DNA of 12,987 bases from an uncultured Bacteroidales bacterium (lineage in GTDB: Bacteria; Bacteroidota; Bacteroidia; Bacteroidales; Paludibacteraceae), in assembly GCA_937886455.1 (NCBI GenBank), contig CALGCU010000030.1, forward strand, positions 1 through 12,987. The letters are read 5' to 3'. A model generated the notes under the pieces. The model was not told the DNA's origin. It did not search any database and worked only from the letters and a program-made list of their open reading frames with translations. The translations under genes were made by a program, and so were the position numbers. Of the stretch, positions 8,001 through 12,987 are shown piece after piece (the stretch's first letter is position 1; every line of letters starts with the position of its first letter).

Positions 8001-9546
8001 TAAAGTGACCAATAATGCGGCGATAGAACTCACTTCTCCAGTTCCGTTGGATAGTGCTTTGTTGACCATCGTCAGTCAAGATCCGAATGCAAGGACAGCG
8101 GCACAGAAAGTGGCAGATATGACGACACGTTTCTTGATGATGATACGTCGTGCATCTGTTACATATCGTGAAACGAATAGTTTGGTGGTTCCCGGTTTCT
8201 TCCCGGAAGCCGGCTTTATGGGACAACGTCGTGTGGAGAGTGTGTATGCTCCGGGTTATGACTTTGCGTTTGGTTTTATCAGTGACGACTTCTTACAGAA
8301 AGCAGCTGAGCGTAATTGGCTTTCTATGAATGATAGTGTGATTCAACCGGCTACCGGTGCATTCACTTCTGACTTTGATGTAAAAATCAACTTAGAACCA
8401 CTGCCCGGACTAAAAATAGACTTGAATGGAAAACGGTATGAGGCTAATTCTACCAGCATTCAATATATGTATGAGGGAATGCCTGAAACCTTTACCGGTA
8501 GTTATAACATCACACAAGTAGCATGGGCTACAGCCTTCCGTTCAATTGGCAATGCCAAGAATAATTATGCTTCTGAAAACTACGAAAACTTCCTTACTTA
8601 TCGTGATGTGATGGCTCAACGCTTACAAGATAAGTATGCCGGTACACGTTATCCTACTTATGGATTTATGGCAGAGGAAAATGCAGCACTTGCCGGTAAA
8701 CCCTATGATCCTGCCAATGGGGCTATTGATAAACGCTCTGGCGATGTGATGATTCCTGCTTTCTTAGCTGCTTATACGGGTAGAGATATTCATAAGATAA
8801 ATACGAATCCATTCTTGGGATTATTGAATATTTTACCTAACTGGCGTGTGACATACGATGGTCTTTCACGTATTCCATGGGTGAAAAAACACTTCAAGTC
8901 GATTAACTTAACCCATGCGTATAATTGTAAATACAGTATTGGTGGTTACACATCTTTCTCTACATGGGTAGGAGTGGACGGTGGCGATAAGTCTATGGGC
9001 TTTATTCGTGACGTACAAACCAATAATCCGATTCCGTCTTCTGCTTATGACATTGCTTCTGTGTCTTTGACAGAACAGTTCAGCCCATTAATCGGATTGA
9101 ACATGACCATGAAAAACAGCATGACAGCCAAAGTGGAATATCGCAAACAACGTAACTTGGCTCTGAATGTTACCAGTGCACAATTAGTGGAAGGTGGTAC
9201 TGAAGAGTTTGTTATTGGATTGGGTTACACCATAAAGGAATTTGACTTGATACTGAAACTCAAGTCTAACAAACAAAAGAAGATTAAAAATGACTTGAAG
9301 ATTAGTGCTGATATCTCTTATAAAGACGTAAAGAGTATTTTGCGCAAGATAGAGGAAAATGTTGCTCAAGCTTCCAGTGGTAATAAGATGTGGACTATTA
9401 AAGTGATGGCTGACTATGTATTGAGTTCTAAAATCAATTTACAACTCTTCTACGATCGTCAGGCTACTATTCCTCTTATCTCTACTTCATTCCCGGTATC
9501 TACAGACAACTTCGGTATTAACATCAAGTTGATGCTCACTCGTTAA
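2068..9546 (+). CDS. sprA: Type IX secretion system outer-membrane translocon SprA (Sov)
   Basis: SprA (Sov in Porphyromonas) forms the very large outer-membrane beta-barrel through which type IX substrates leave the cell, working with PorV and a plug protein. The protein has 2,492 residues, normal for the family (about 2,300-2,500). A signal peptide is clear: Lys-rich start, hydrophobic core about 15-31, cleavage near VMA-QT (Ala32). Segments I recognise from the family include G265NVS and the following strands, NPDGKFDYIEGY from 593, IIFPVLEPFG at 613-622, AYIDDFES at 838-845, YVEFWMMDPF at 998-1007, VGLDGLSDEQE from 1082, YDPANFSISYSYNR at 1672-1685, LPQSWSFSTDMYRTFS from 1741, and the C-terminal NFGINIKLMLTR strand. 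There is no in-frame ATG at the 5' end: an in-frame TGA (2065-2067) immediately precedes TTG 2068, and a second TTG at 2092 (residue 9) would give MKKNTHILL, a more standard signal peptide in an A-rich start context. The frame is uninterrupted throughout. Confidence 0.96.
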   Translation: MIKKETDYLKKNTHILLILLCLMLGTLYTVMAQTVMQNNTVSSSSFSEDTIPQQHQQEAYTPATTPKQYTQDSYLDVLKQEPAIELQDPENITTGVEYQPETGYYILHTRVGDTDIATPFMMTGDEYRRYSEQQAILKYWKEKQNTGEPNNEKKFDLTDIKFNIGPADKLFGPGGVQLKTQGSAELKFGINHQKLDNPVLTQRARNNTVLDFDTKIQLSVNGKVGEKVNFNMNYNTEATFDFDQQMLKLNYKGKEDDIIQTLEAGNVSMQLNSSLISGSSSLFGIRTDLKFGKLSVQAIVSQQNAESQSVSSEGGAQRTKYEVTIDNYDENRHFFLSHYFRDTYEQAMSQLPHIVSGITINRVEVWVTNKRGNYDQARNIIAFMDLGETTHLDNHHWVITGATPNPYNKANSLYDEVKDLPNVRDIQYTNSVLADNYTALGINGGEDYEKIESARLLDPSEYTLNTQLGFISLRSALNADEVLAVAYEYTYAGKVYQVGEFSTDAVQTPNALMLKLLKGTAQSPGLGTWDLMMKNVYSIGAMQMQKEDFELYVAYQNDSIGTELQYITEGNIKNKNLLRVMNLDRLDTRDNTNPDGKFDYIEGYTAISSNGRIIFPVLEPFGSHLRKVIGNDAIADKYVYQELYDSTLVIAQEYSEKNKFVLKGRYKGSSGSEIRLNAMNIPRGSVTVTAGGARLVENVDYTVDYMMGTVTILNQSILDSNTNIDVKLENQSTFSMQRKSLFGTHVEYAFTKDLVLGATLMHLSEMPLTTKVNTGSEPLANTMWGMNAAWKTESQWLTNLIDKLPWTTATQPSTFAVNAEFAQLVPGHSKTISSAGLAYIDDFESTKTNIDIHYPFYWTLASTPYNPNGGLFPEASLSNNVDYGKNRAHLSWYTVDQILVIPQRNTPDHLSGDADARSDHRVRVVAEQELFPNRETLANEISNMSILNLSYYPTQRGAYNVDVDGMNPDGTLSNPKKRWGGMMRKLDVTDFESSNIEYVEFWMMDPFLTNPDEGYTGGDLYLNLGDVSEDILKDGKKAFEHGLPIDGANTDTETTVWGRIPKTQSTVRAFDNTAGSRQYQDVGLDGLSDEQEKLYTTYGDYLKALETKLSEDTKNRMKADPFSPLNDPAGDNYHYYRGTDYDEQEKSIIDRYKFYNGMDGNSPATENSPENYGTAGTLSPDIEDINNDNTVNEYEKYYQYRIRITPEAMQIGTNYITSIMTTEVELPNGKKEEVKWYQFKVPIRDYTEKVGSIRNFKSIRFARLFLTGFEQETHLRIGTMDLVRGEWRSYTKQLYRPERPPITNGTLDVQAVNYEENSTKSPVNYVLPPGVSRQTDPGQMQIIQQNEQAMVLRVNNLAPGDARAVYKGTVYDMRMYKRLQMFVHAEKMPDDTQGLEDYDLSCFIRIGSDMVNNYYEYEIPLKLTEHGTYQNDKTADREAVWLPENMFDFAFEALTKAKLQRNKAKRNGTANVSNSIPYSIYDEENNRNKITVVGNPTLEEVENIMIGIRNRDDEVKSGEIWVNELRMSEFDESGGWAAMANMSLGLSDIAQVNVAGRIETAGFGSIESSMLNRRMEDQYQVSVSAALEAGRLFPEKAKLQIPLYYSYTNETLSPKYNPLDTDVELKEALDVLETKEEKDSLKAMSQTVATSHNFSLSGAKVNIKSKKQPMFYDPANFSISYSYNRQENHDAEIEKNMHKEHRGSFTYSYNFNPKPWEPFKDSKALNKKAYKLIKEFNIYYLPQSWSFSTDMYRTFSQMSLRNFNTADTGSEPMDLTFSKEFMWNRNFDIKYDFSKTLKFSLQTAMNSNIEEAYFTPEIGKEYYEAWRDTVMASLAKLGSPYTYQQVFTASWNVPINKIPFLDWITANGSYNATYSWNRTADLQGGVSLGNVVSSMASWQVDGQLNMELLYNKSKYLKSVNQRYSNRGINQRKKFQSRTYTQVLKADANRPMNVTHRLGSPKLLVSVVDKAGKSVKVKYKVTNNAAIELTSPVPLDSALLTIVSQDPNARTAAQKVADMTTRFLMMIRRASVTYRETNSLVVPGFFPEAGFMGQRRVESVYAPGYDFAFGFISDDFLQKAAERNWLSMNDSVIQPATGAFTSDFDVKINLEPLPGLKIDLNGKRYEANSTSIQYMYEGMPETFTGSYNITQVAWATAFRSIGNAKNNYASENYENFLTYRDVMAQRLQDKYAGTRYPTYGFMAEENAALAGKPYDPANGAIDKRSGDVMIPAFLAAYTGRDIHKINTNPFLGLLNILPNWRVTYDGLSRIPWVKKHFKSINLTHAYNCKYSIGGYTSFSTWVGVDGGDKSMGFIRDVQTNNPIPSSAYDIASVSLTEQFSPLIGLNMTMKNSMTAKVEYRKQRNLALNVTSAQLVEGGTEEFVIGLGYTIKEFDLILKLKSNKQKKIKNDLKISADISYKDVKSILRKIEENVAQASSGNKMWTIKVMADYVLSSKINLQLFYDRQATIPLISTSFPVSTDNFGINIKLMLTR

Positions 9547-9559
9547 TACGCTATTTCTT

Positions 9560-10210
9560 ATGAAACGAATTGTTATTTTTGATTTGGATGGCACATTGCT
9601 GGATTCTGTGGCTGATTTAGCACAAGCCACTAATTATGCACTTGCACAGGATGGCTATCCTGTTCATCCGCAAGATGCCTATCGTTTCTTTGTGGGAAAT
9701 GGAATCAATAAATTGTTTGAGAGAGCCTTGCCCGAAGGTGCTAAGACGGAGGAAAATATCCAACGCATCAGAGCCACTTTTATTCCTTATTACAATGAGC
9801 ATAAATCCGATTTGACGCGTCCTTATCCGGAGATAGAACAACTGCTTGAAGCGCTACAGGACAAAGGAGTCACATTGGCTGTTGCTTCTAATAAATATAT
9901 GGCTGCTACAGTGCAAATGGTGAGTCATTTTTTCCCTTCTATCCATTTTGATGTGGTACTCGGACAGCGTGATGATGTGCCTGTGAAGCCTCATCCGCAA
10001 ATAGTGTATGACATTTTGCAACACACCGGTTATTCTCCTGCTGATGTACTTTATGTGGGCGACACAGCAGTGGATATGCACACTGCACACAATGCCGGAG
10101 TGGATGTGGTGGCAGTGACATGGGGATTTCGTCCGCGTGCTGAATTAGAAGCATGTAACCCTACACATATTGTGAACCATCCGCTGCAGATACTCTCACT
10201 TATTGAATGA
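9560..10210 (+). CDS. gph: HAD-family phosphatase, phosphoglycolate phosphatase-like
   Basis: Cytoplasmic Mg-dependent phosphatase of the haloacid dehalogenase superfamily, 216 residues. All four HAD motifs are present: DLDGT at 8-12 with nucleophile Asp8 and acid/base Asp10; Ser110 in AVASNK; Lys143 in VKPHP; and GDTAVD at 167-172 with Asp168 and Asp172 as metal ligands. The helical insert between motifs I and II (about 16-85) is the cap of the Gph/PGMB group. Phosphoglycolate is the usual annotation, and would fit repair of 3'-phosphoglycolate DNA ends, but related members act on pyrophosphate or sugar phosphates, so the substrate is inferred only. The gene starts 13 bp after sprA and ends 6 bp before the methyltransferase gene, which argues for one transcript. 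Confidence 0.9.
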   Translation: MKRIVIFDLDGTLLDSVADLAQATNYALAQDGYPVHPQDAYRFFVGNGINKLFERALPEGAKTEENIQRIRATFIPYYNEHKSDLTRPYPEIEQLLEALQDKGVTLAVASNKYMAATVQMVSHFFPSIHFDVVLGQRDDVPVKPHPQIVYDILQHTGYSPADVLYVGDTAVDMHTAHNAGVDVVAVTWGFRPRAELEACNPTHIVNHPLQILSLIE

Positions 10211-10216
10211 CCTGCT

Positions 10217-11554
10217 ATGCAACACTCTGTTAATAAACTCCCCGTTGATTTTTGTTCAGCCATGCAAGCACTGTTAGGTGCTGAGACTACCGACTTTTTG
10301 CATGCTATCATGCAAGAGCCTGTGGTGAGTATCCGTTGTAATGATAAAGTGCCGGTGGTGACACAAGATTTACAACCTGTGGCTTGGTGTCCAGAAGCGT
10401 ATTATCTGCCTCAGCGTCCTGTTTTTACCTTAGATCCACACTTTCATGGAGGAGCCTACTATGTGCAAGAAGCTTCTTCCATGTTCCTTTATCAAGCTCT
10501 CTCACAGACAGTGTCGCCTCAGGCATGTGTGCTTGACCTTTGTGCTGCTCCGGGTGGCAAATCTACTCTTGCCGCTCATTATTTGAAAGAGGGTTTTCTT
10601 TTGGCCAATGAAGTGGTGCGTTCAAGAGCTTATATATTGGCTGAGAATCTACAGAAGTGGGGTGTGCCTAATGTGGCAGTAACCAATAATTATCCTGCTG
10701 ATTTGGGTCGTTTGACTGCTCAGTTTGATGCTATCTTGGTAGATGCGCCCTGTTCCGGAGAAGGGATGTTTAGAAAAGATGAAGGAGCCATTGCTGAGTG
10801 GTCGCCCGAGAATGTGGCAATGTGTGCACAACGTCAGCGTGAAATCATCTCAGATGTGTGGGATTCACTCAAGCAGGGTGGGGTGTTGATTTATAGTACA
10901 TGTACGTATAATACGGCAGAGAATGAGGATAATGTGCGTTGGATGCAAGAGGAAGTAGGCGCAGAGTATGTTCCCCTCAATGTTCCCTCAGAATGGAACA
11001 TCACTACATGGGGAGCGGGCTATCGGTTTTTGCCTCATAAGACAAAAGGAGAAGGACTATTTATGGCAGTACTCCGAAAAACAGATGGTTCTCTTTCTCC
11101 TAAAAAAATAAAGGCAAAGTCTGTGCAGAAGCCTTCTATGCCATTTCCGGAAGAACTACGCCGATGGGTGAATGTGTCTTTACAACCTTTGGTATTGCCT
11201 GACAATGTGTGGTGTTTGACTGATGGGACATATACTTCACTTTTGCAACAATTAGTTGCTAATTTCCGTCCTATGTATATTGGGGTACAAGTGGCACAAC
11301 AAAAAGGTAAATCACTTATTCCGCAACCTTCTTTGGCACTATCCAACGTGTTAAACACTTCGCTTTTTCAGGAAGTACATTTGTCAAAAGAAGAGGCTCT
11401 GAGTTATCTGCGCGGCGAAGCCATTTCGTTGCAAGATGTTCAACCCGGTTATGTTTTGATGACCTACGAAGGACTTCATTTGGGTTGGATGAAACACTTG
11501 GGCAATAGAGCTAACAATCTCTACCCTAATGAATGGAGAATAAGACACTTGTAG
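10217..11554 (+). CDS. RsmF-like 16S rRNA cytosine-C5 methyltransferase
   Basis: SAM-dependent RNA m5C methyltransferase of the NOL1/NOP2/Sun family, 445 residues, cytoplasmic. Order of parts: N-terminal RNA-binding segment (about 1-75), then the Rossmann catalytic domain with the SAM loop VLDLCAAPGGKS at 105-116, DAPCSGEGMFRKD at 176-188 (Cys179, the release cysteine) and YSTCTYNTAENEDN at 226-239 (Cys229, the nucleophile attacking the cytosine). After a Lys-rich linker (about 290-308) comes a C-terminal PUA-like region with PSLALS at 371-376 and the ending GWMKHLGNRANNLYPNEWRI. That C-terminus and the GMFRK wording match RsmF (m5C1407 in Escherichia coli, 479 residues) better than RsmB, which lacks the PUA-like tail. 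The exact target cytosine in this organism is not known from sequence. Last gene of the plus-strand run. Confidence 0.92.
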   Translation: MQHSVNKLPVDFCSAMQALLGAETTDFLHAIMQEPVVSIRCNDKVPVVTQDLQPVAWCPEAYYLPQRPVFTLDPHFHGGAYYVQEASSMFLYQALSQTVSPQACVLDLCAAPGGKSTLAAHYLKEGFLLANEVVRSRAYILAENLQKWGVPNVAVTNNYPADLGRLTAQFDAILVDAPCSGEGMFRKDEGAIAEWSPENVAMCAQRQREIISDVWDSLKQGGVLIYSTCTYNTAENEDNVRWMQEEVGAEYVPLNVPSEWNITTWGAGYRFLPHKTKGEGLFMAVLRKTDGSLSPKKIKAKSVQKPSMPFPEELRRWVNVSLQPLVLPDNVWCLTDGTYTSLLQQLVANFRPMYIGVQVAQQKGKSLIPQPSLALSNVLNTSLFQEVHLSKEEALSYLRGEAISLQDVQPGYVLMTYEGLHLGWMKHLGNRANNLYPNEWRIRHL

Positions 11555-11569
11555 CCCTGTAATTCCCTC
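11555..11569. other. Convergent 15-bp junction without a visible terminator
   Basis: The methyltransferase stop (TAG, 11552-11554) and the stop of the opposing hydrolase (TAA on the minus strand, 11570-11572) are only 15 bases apart. No GC-rich hairpin with a T-run is visible in the gap or just inside either gene end, so the two transcripts probably overlap at their 3' ends unless Rho-type termination acts. Confidence 0.6.
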
Positions 11570-12787
11570 TTATAAATCTTGGTAAACATACTTGTTGAAA
11601 TGGAGTGCTCCCTCCATGTGTGAGCCATATTCACCGAAGTCATAGGTTATCTTGCTGTTGTCGGGCATTTGTTCTTGCAGACGCTCACTTGTTACGAAAG
11701 GCACTACGTTGTCTGTGACGCTGTGCAGAAAATAAGCAGGACACTTCACGTCATAGCCCACACTGCTGTTTTGCTGTAAGGTCTTATAGAGTAAGATTGA
11801 CAGTGGATTGTTTTTGTCAAGAATATTCACGTTCAACAAGTCATTCATGTGTGTAGAACCCATGTTCTTACTGATTTCATACATGGTCAGTTCTTTGGAA
11901 TTTATCCATTCGTCATAGTGCGACAACAAGGGCTCAGTAAATACATCTTCCATCTTTAAGTCCAATTCATAGGCATCATTCATTCCCAATACAATCATGG
12001 GTACAGCACCCGGAATACCTGTTTCGCCGGTGGCTATACAGAAGTCGAAAATCAGTGCAGGGTCGTATGGTCCTGCCCCTGCATATAGTTTTTGTACCTT
12101 CCACTCAGTGGGTTTTTCTTCCAGCATGCGCGCAACACCCAGTGCCACAGCGCCACCTTGTGAATAACCGGTTACCACTACATTGTGGGGGTATTCATAT
12201 CCATAATAGTCCAACACAGCCGGCATGCACTGTAGTAGGTCTATCGCCGTTTGTGCCGCACTTTGCCAATGCAAATAGGGGTGTACTTCTGTGCGTGAAA
12301 GACCATATCCTACATAGTCGGGCAATATCACGGCATATCCTTTCATGGCATACATGCAGTCCATGCAAAATGCTCTACTGGGTGCTTCGTAGTCAGCGCC
12401 TATTGTGTAGTGATTGCTTAGTACAATCCCTTTCAGTTTTCTTCCTTTGGGTAGATAGATTTTTCCTGACACTAATAGAGAATCCCCATGCGTGTCTTTA
12501 CTCCAATAGGCGCAGGAGAATCCTACCATGTGTTTGTGCGTGTGTCGGTAGAGCGACTTCATGGAGCGCATCATTGCTTCCGTAGAGAATCCACTTGCTA
12601 CCAGCTCAGTTCTGTTTTTGTCCCATATCCAGTCTTGTTGCATGGCCTTTCTTACTAGTGTGCCTCCGTAGTCCTTTTCTGCAATCTCAGGCAGAGCGGC
12701 TGTGTCAAGCGGTGTAAGTCTCACATAGTCAGTTGCAGATAAAGAAACAATGCAACAGAATAACCCAATCAAAAAAGTAGTCTTCAT
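11570..12787 (-). CDS. Secreted alpha/beta-hydrolase (secretory lipase-like esterase)
   Basis: Predicted exported serine hydrolase of 405 residues. The N-terminus has a signal peptide: Lys2, hydrophobic core about 4-16, probable cleavage after SLSA (Ala18). Two cysteines at 11-12 lack a proper lipobox, so a lipoprotein is unlikely. The catalytic triad can be proposed from motifs: Ser209 in GYSQGG (207-212, nucleophile elbow), Asp359 in HSVTDNVVP, and His390 in GSHMEG. The DYVGYGLS segment at 157-164, just before the core helix, is characteristic of alpha/beta-hydrolases close to secretory lipases and cutinase/acetyl-esterase-like enzymes. The substrate is unknown; lipid or acyl ester is an inference. 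There is no recognisable type IX C-terminal sorting domain, so periplasmic or envelope location by Sec export is likely. It is transcribed towards the sprA cluster and appears to be its own unit. No TAnnTTTG promoter was found upstream. Confidence 0.88.
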   Translation of the reverse strand: MKTTFLIGLFCCIVSLSATDYVRLTPLDTAALPEIAEKDYGGTLVRKAMQQDWIWDKNRTELVASGFSTEAMMRSMKSLYRHTHKHMVGFSCAYWSKDTHGDSLLVSGKIYLPKGRKLKGIVLSNHYTIGADYEAPSRAFCMDCMYAMKGYAVILPDYVGYGLSRTEVHPYLHWQSAAQTAIDLLQCMPAVLDYYGYEYPHNVVVTGYSQGGAVALGVARMLEEKPTEWKVQKLYAGAGPYDPALIFDFCIATGETGIPGAVPMIVLGMNDAYELDLKMEDVFTEPLLSHYDEWINSKELTMYEISKNMGSTHMNDLLNVNILDKNNPLSILLYKTLQQNSSVGYDVKCPAYFLHSVTDNVVPFVTSERLQEQMPDNSKITYDFGEYGSHMEGALHFNKYVYQDL

Positions 12788-12842
12788 AGTGATGTAATTT
12801 GATAATTAAACACTTTTCTTGCTCTAAAAGTTCACTGTTCAT

Positions 12843-12859
12843 GCCCATATGTTGTGGGC
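12843..12859. repeat. Short hairpin GCCCA...TGGGC
   Basis: GCCCA (12843-12847) pairs with TGGGC (12855-12859). In plus-strand RNA the stem can be lengthened to seven pairs with one G-U and an A-U, leaving a three-base loop. It lies about 56-72 bases upstream of the hydrolase start. Only a TTT follows on the plus strand, so it could be a weak terminator for a transcript from the right, or a leader structure for the hydrolase. Confidence 0.4.
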
Positions 12860-12910
12860 TTTGCCTAATGTGACGCAAGAAAGCATGAGGGTGTGTGGTT
12901 CCTACGGATT

Positions 12911-12987
12911 AGGACGTTCGTTTCACTCACTATAGGACGCTCGCTTCGCTTGCTACAGGACGGTCGGAGACCTACAGGACGCTCACG
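12911..12987. repeat. Degenerate 23/19-bp tandem repeats at the window edge
   Basis: AGGACG recurs at 12911, 12934, 12957 and 12976, giving periods of 23, 23 and 19 bp. Around it the unit approximates AGGACG-yTCG-yTTC-rCT-yrC-TAyA; the third unit is the divergent 19-bp one. The second unit contains GCTCGCTTCGCTTGC. The array is cut by the window edge, so copy number is unknown. It has no open frame of note and looks like an intergenic repeat family. Confidence 0.7.

Larger units (their letters stand above)
12788..12987. other. Non-coding region upstream of the hydrolase, to the window edge
   Basis: No gene is visible. The first 55 bases next to the hydrolase start are AT-rich and probably form its leader or promoter, though no good Bacteroidota promoter match is present on the minus strand. 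A short hairpin follows at 12843-12859, then a mixed-composition stretch, then degenerate tandem repeats from 12911 that continue past the edge. Confidence 0.6.

Noticed and set aside
2068..9546. Possible split or frameshifted sprA, or an internal second gene
   Set aside because: The frame runs uninterrupted from the signal peptide to a typical C-terminal strand, with family segments in the expected order and normal total length. Antisense frames within it are short shadows.
12055..12585. Plus-strand open frame of 176 codons opposite the hydrolase
   Set aside because: Lies wholly antisense to a hydrolase with complete catalytic motifs; its product is Cys/His/Pro-rich with no recognisable domain, typical of an antisense shadow.
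12911..12987. CRISPR array
   Set aside because: Units are only 19-23 bp, degenerate and contiguous with no unique spacers of constant length, and no cas gene is near.
1..12987. Mobile element, phage, tRNA or rRNA genes
   Set aside because: No transposase, integrase, terminal inverted repeats with target duplication, cloverleaf-like segment or rRNA-like sequence was recognised in either strand.

Overview
The window looks like an ordinary chromosomal stretch from a member of the Bacteroidota, most likely the order Bacteroidales; genus is not resolvable by eye. Three things point there: a giant SprA-family protein, which is the outer-membrane translocon of the type IX secretion system and is restricted to this phylum; the ruvA-sprA gene order that is common in the phylum; and a promoter of the Bacteroidota type (TTTG, about 20 bp, TATCTTTG) ahead of the first gene.

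Layout. Positions 1-331 are AT-rich, repeat-laden, non-coding DNA carrying a promoter. Next, on the plus strand, come def (peptide deformylase), a small DUF695 protein, a nested inverted repeat, ruvA (Holliday-junction branch-migration subunit), sprA (about 2,490 residues, more than half of the window), a gph-like HAD phosphatase and an RsmF-like rRNA m5C methyltransferase. A secreted alpha/beta-hydrolase (secretory-lipase-like) lies convergently on the minus strand. The last 200 bases upstream of that hydrolase are non-coding: a small hairpin, then degenerate 23/19-bp tandem repeats that run off the window edge.

How the genes fit together. All six plus-strand genes are closely spaced (gaps of 12, 84, 56, 13 and 6 bp), so one or two transcripts are plausible. 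The most probable internal boundary is at 1328-1411, where the nested inverted repeat sits. The set mixes protein maturation (def), recombination (ruvA), protein export (sprA) and rRNA modification (rsmF-like); shared transcription is more likely than a shared pathway. No other type IX component (porV, porK-N, sigma P and so on) is in the window. The hydrolase has a signal peptide but no visible type IX C-terminal sorting domain.

I did not find a new multi-gene system, mobile element, CRISPR array, tRNA or rRNA. The observations most worth checking are the promoter-bearing intergenic repeat ahead of def, the 17-bp two-tier hairpin ahead of ruvA, the absence of any ATG start for sprA (TTG start abutting a seven-codon mini-ORF), and the edge repeats.
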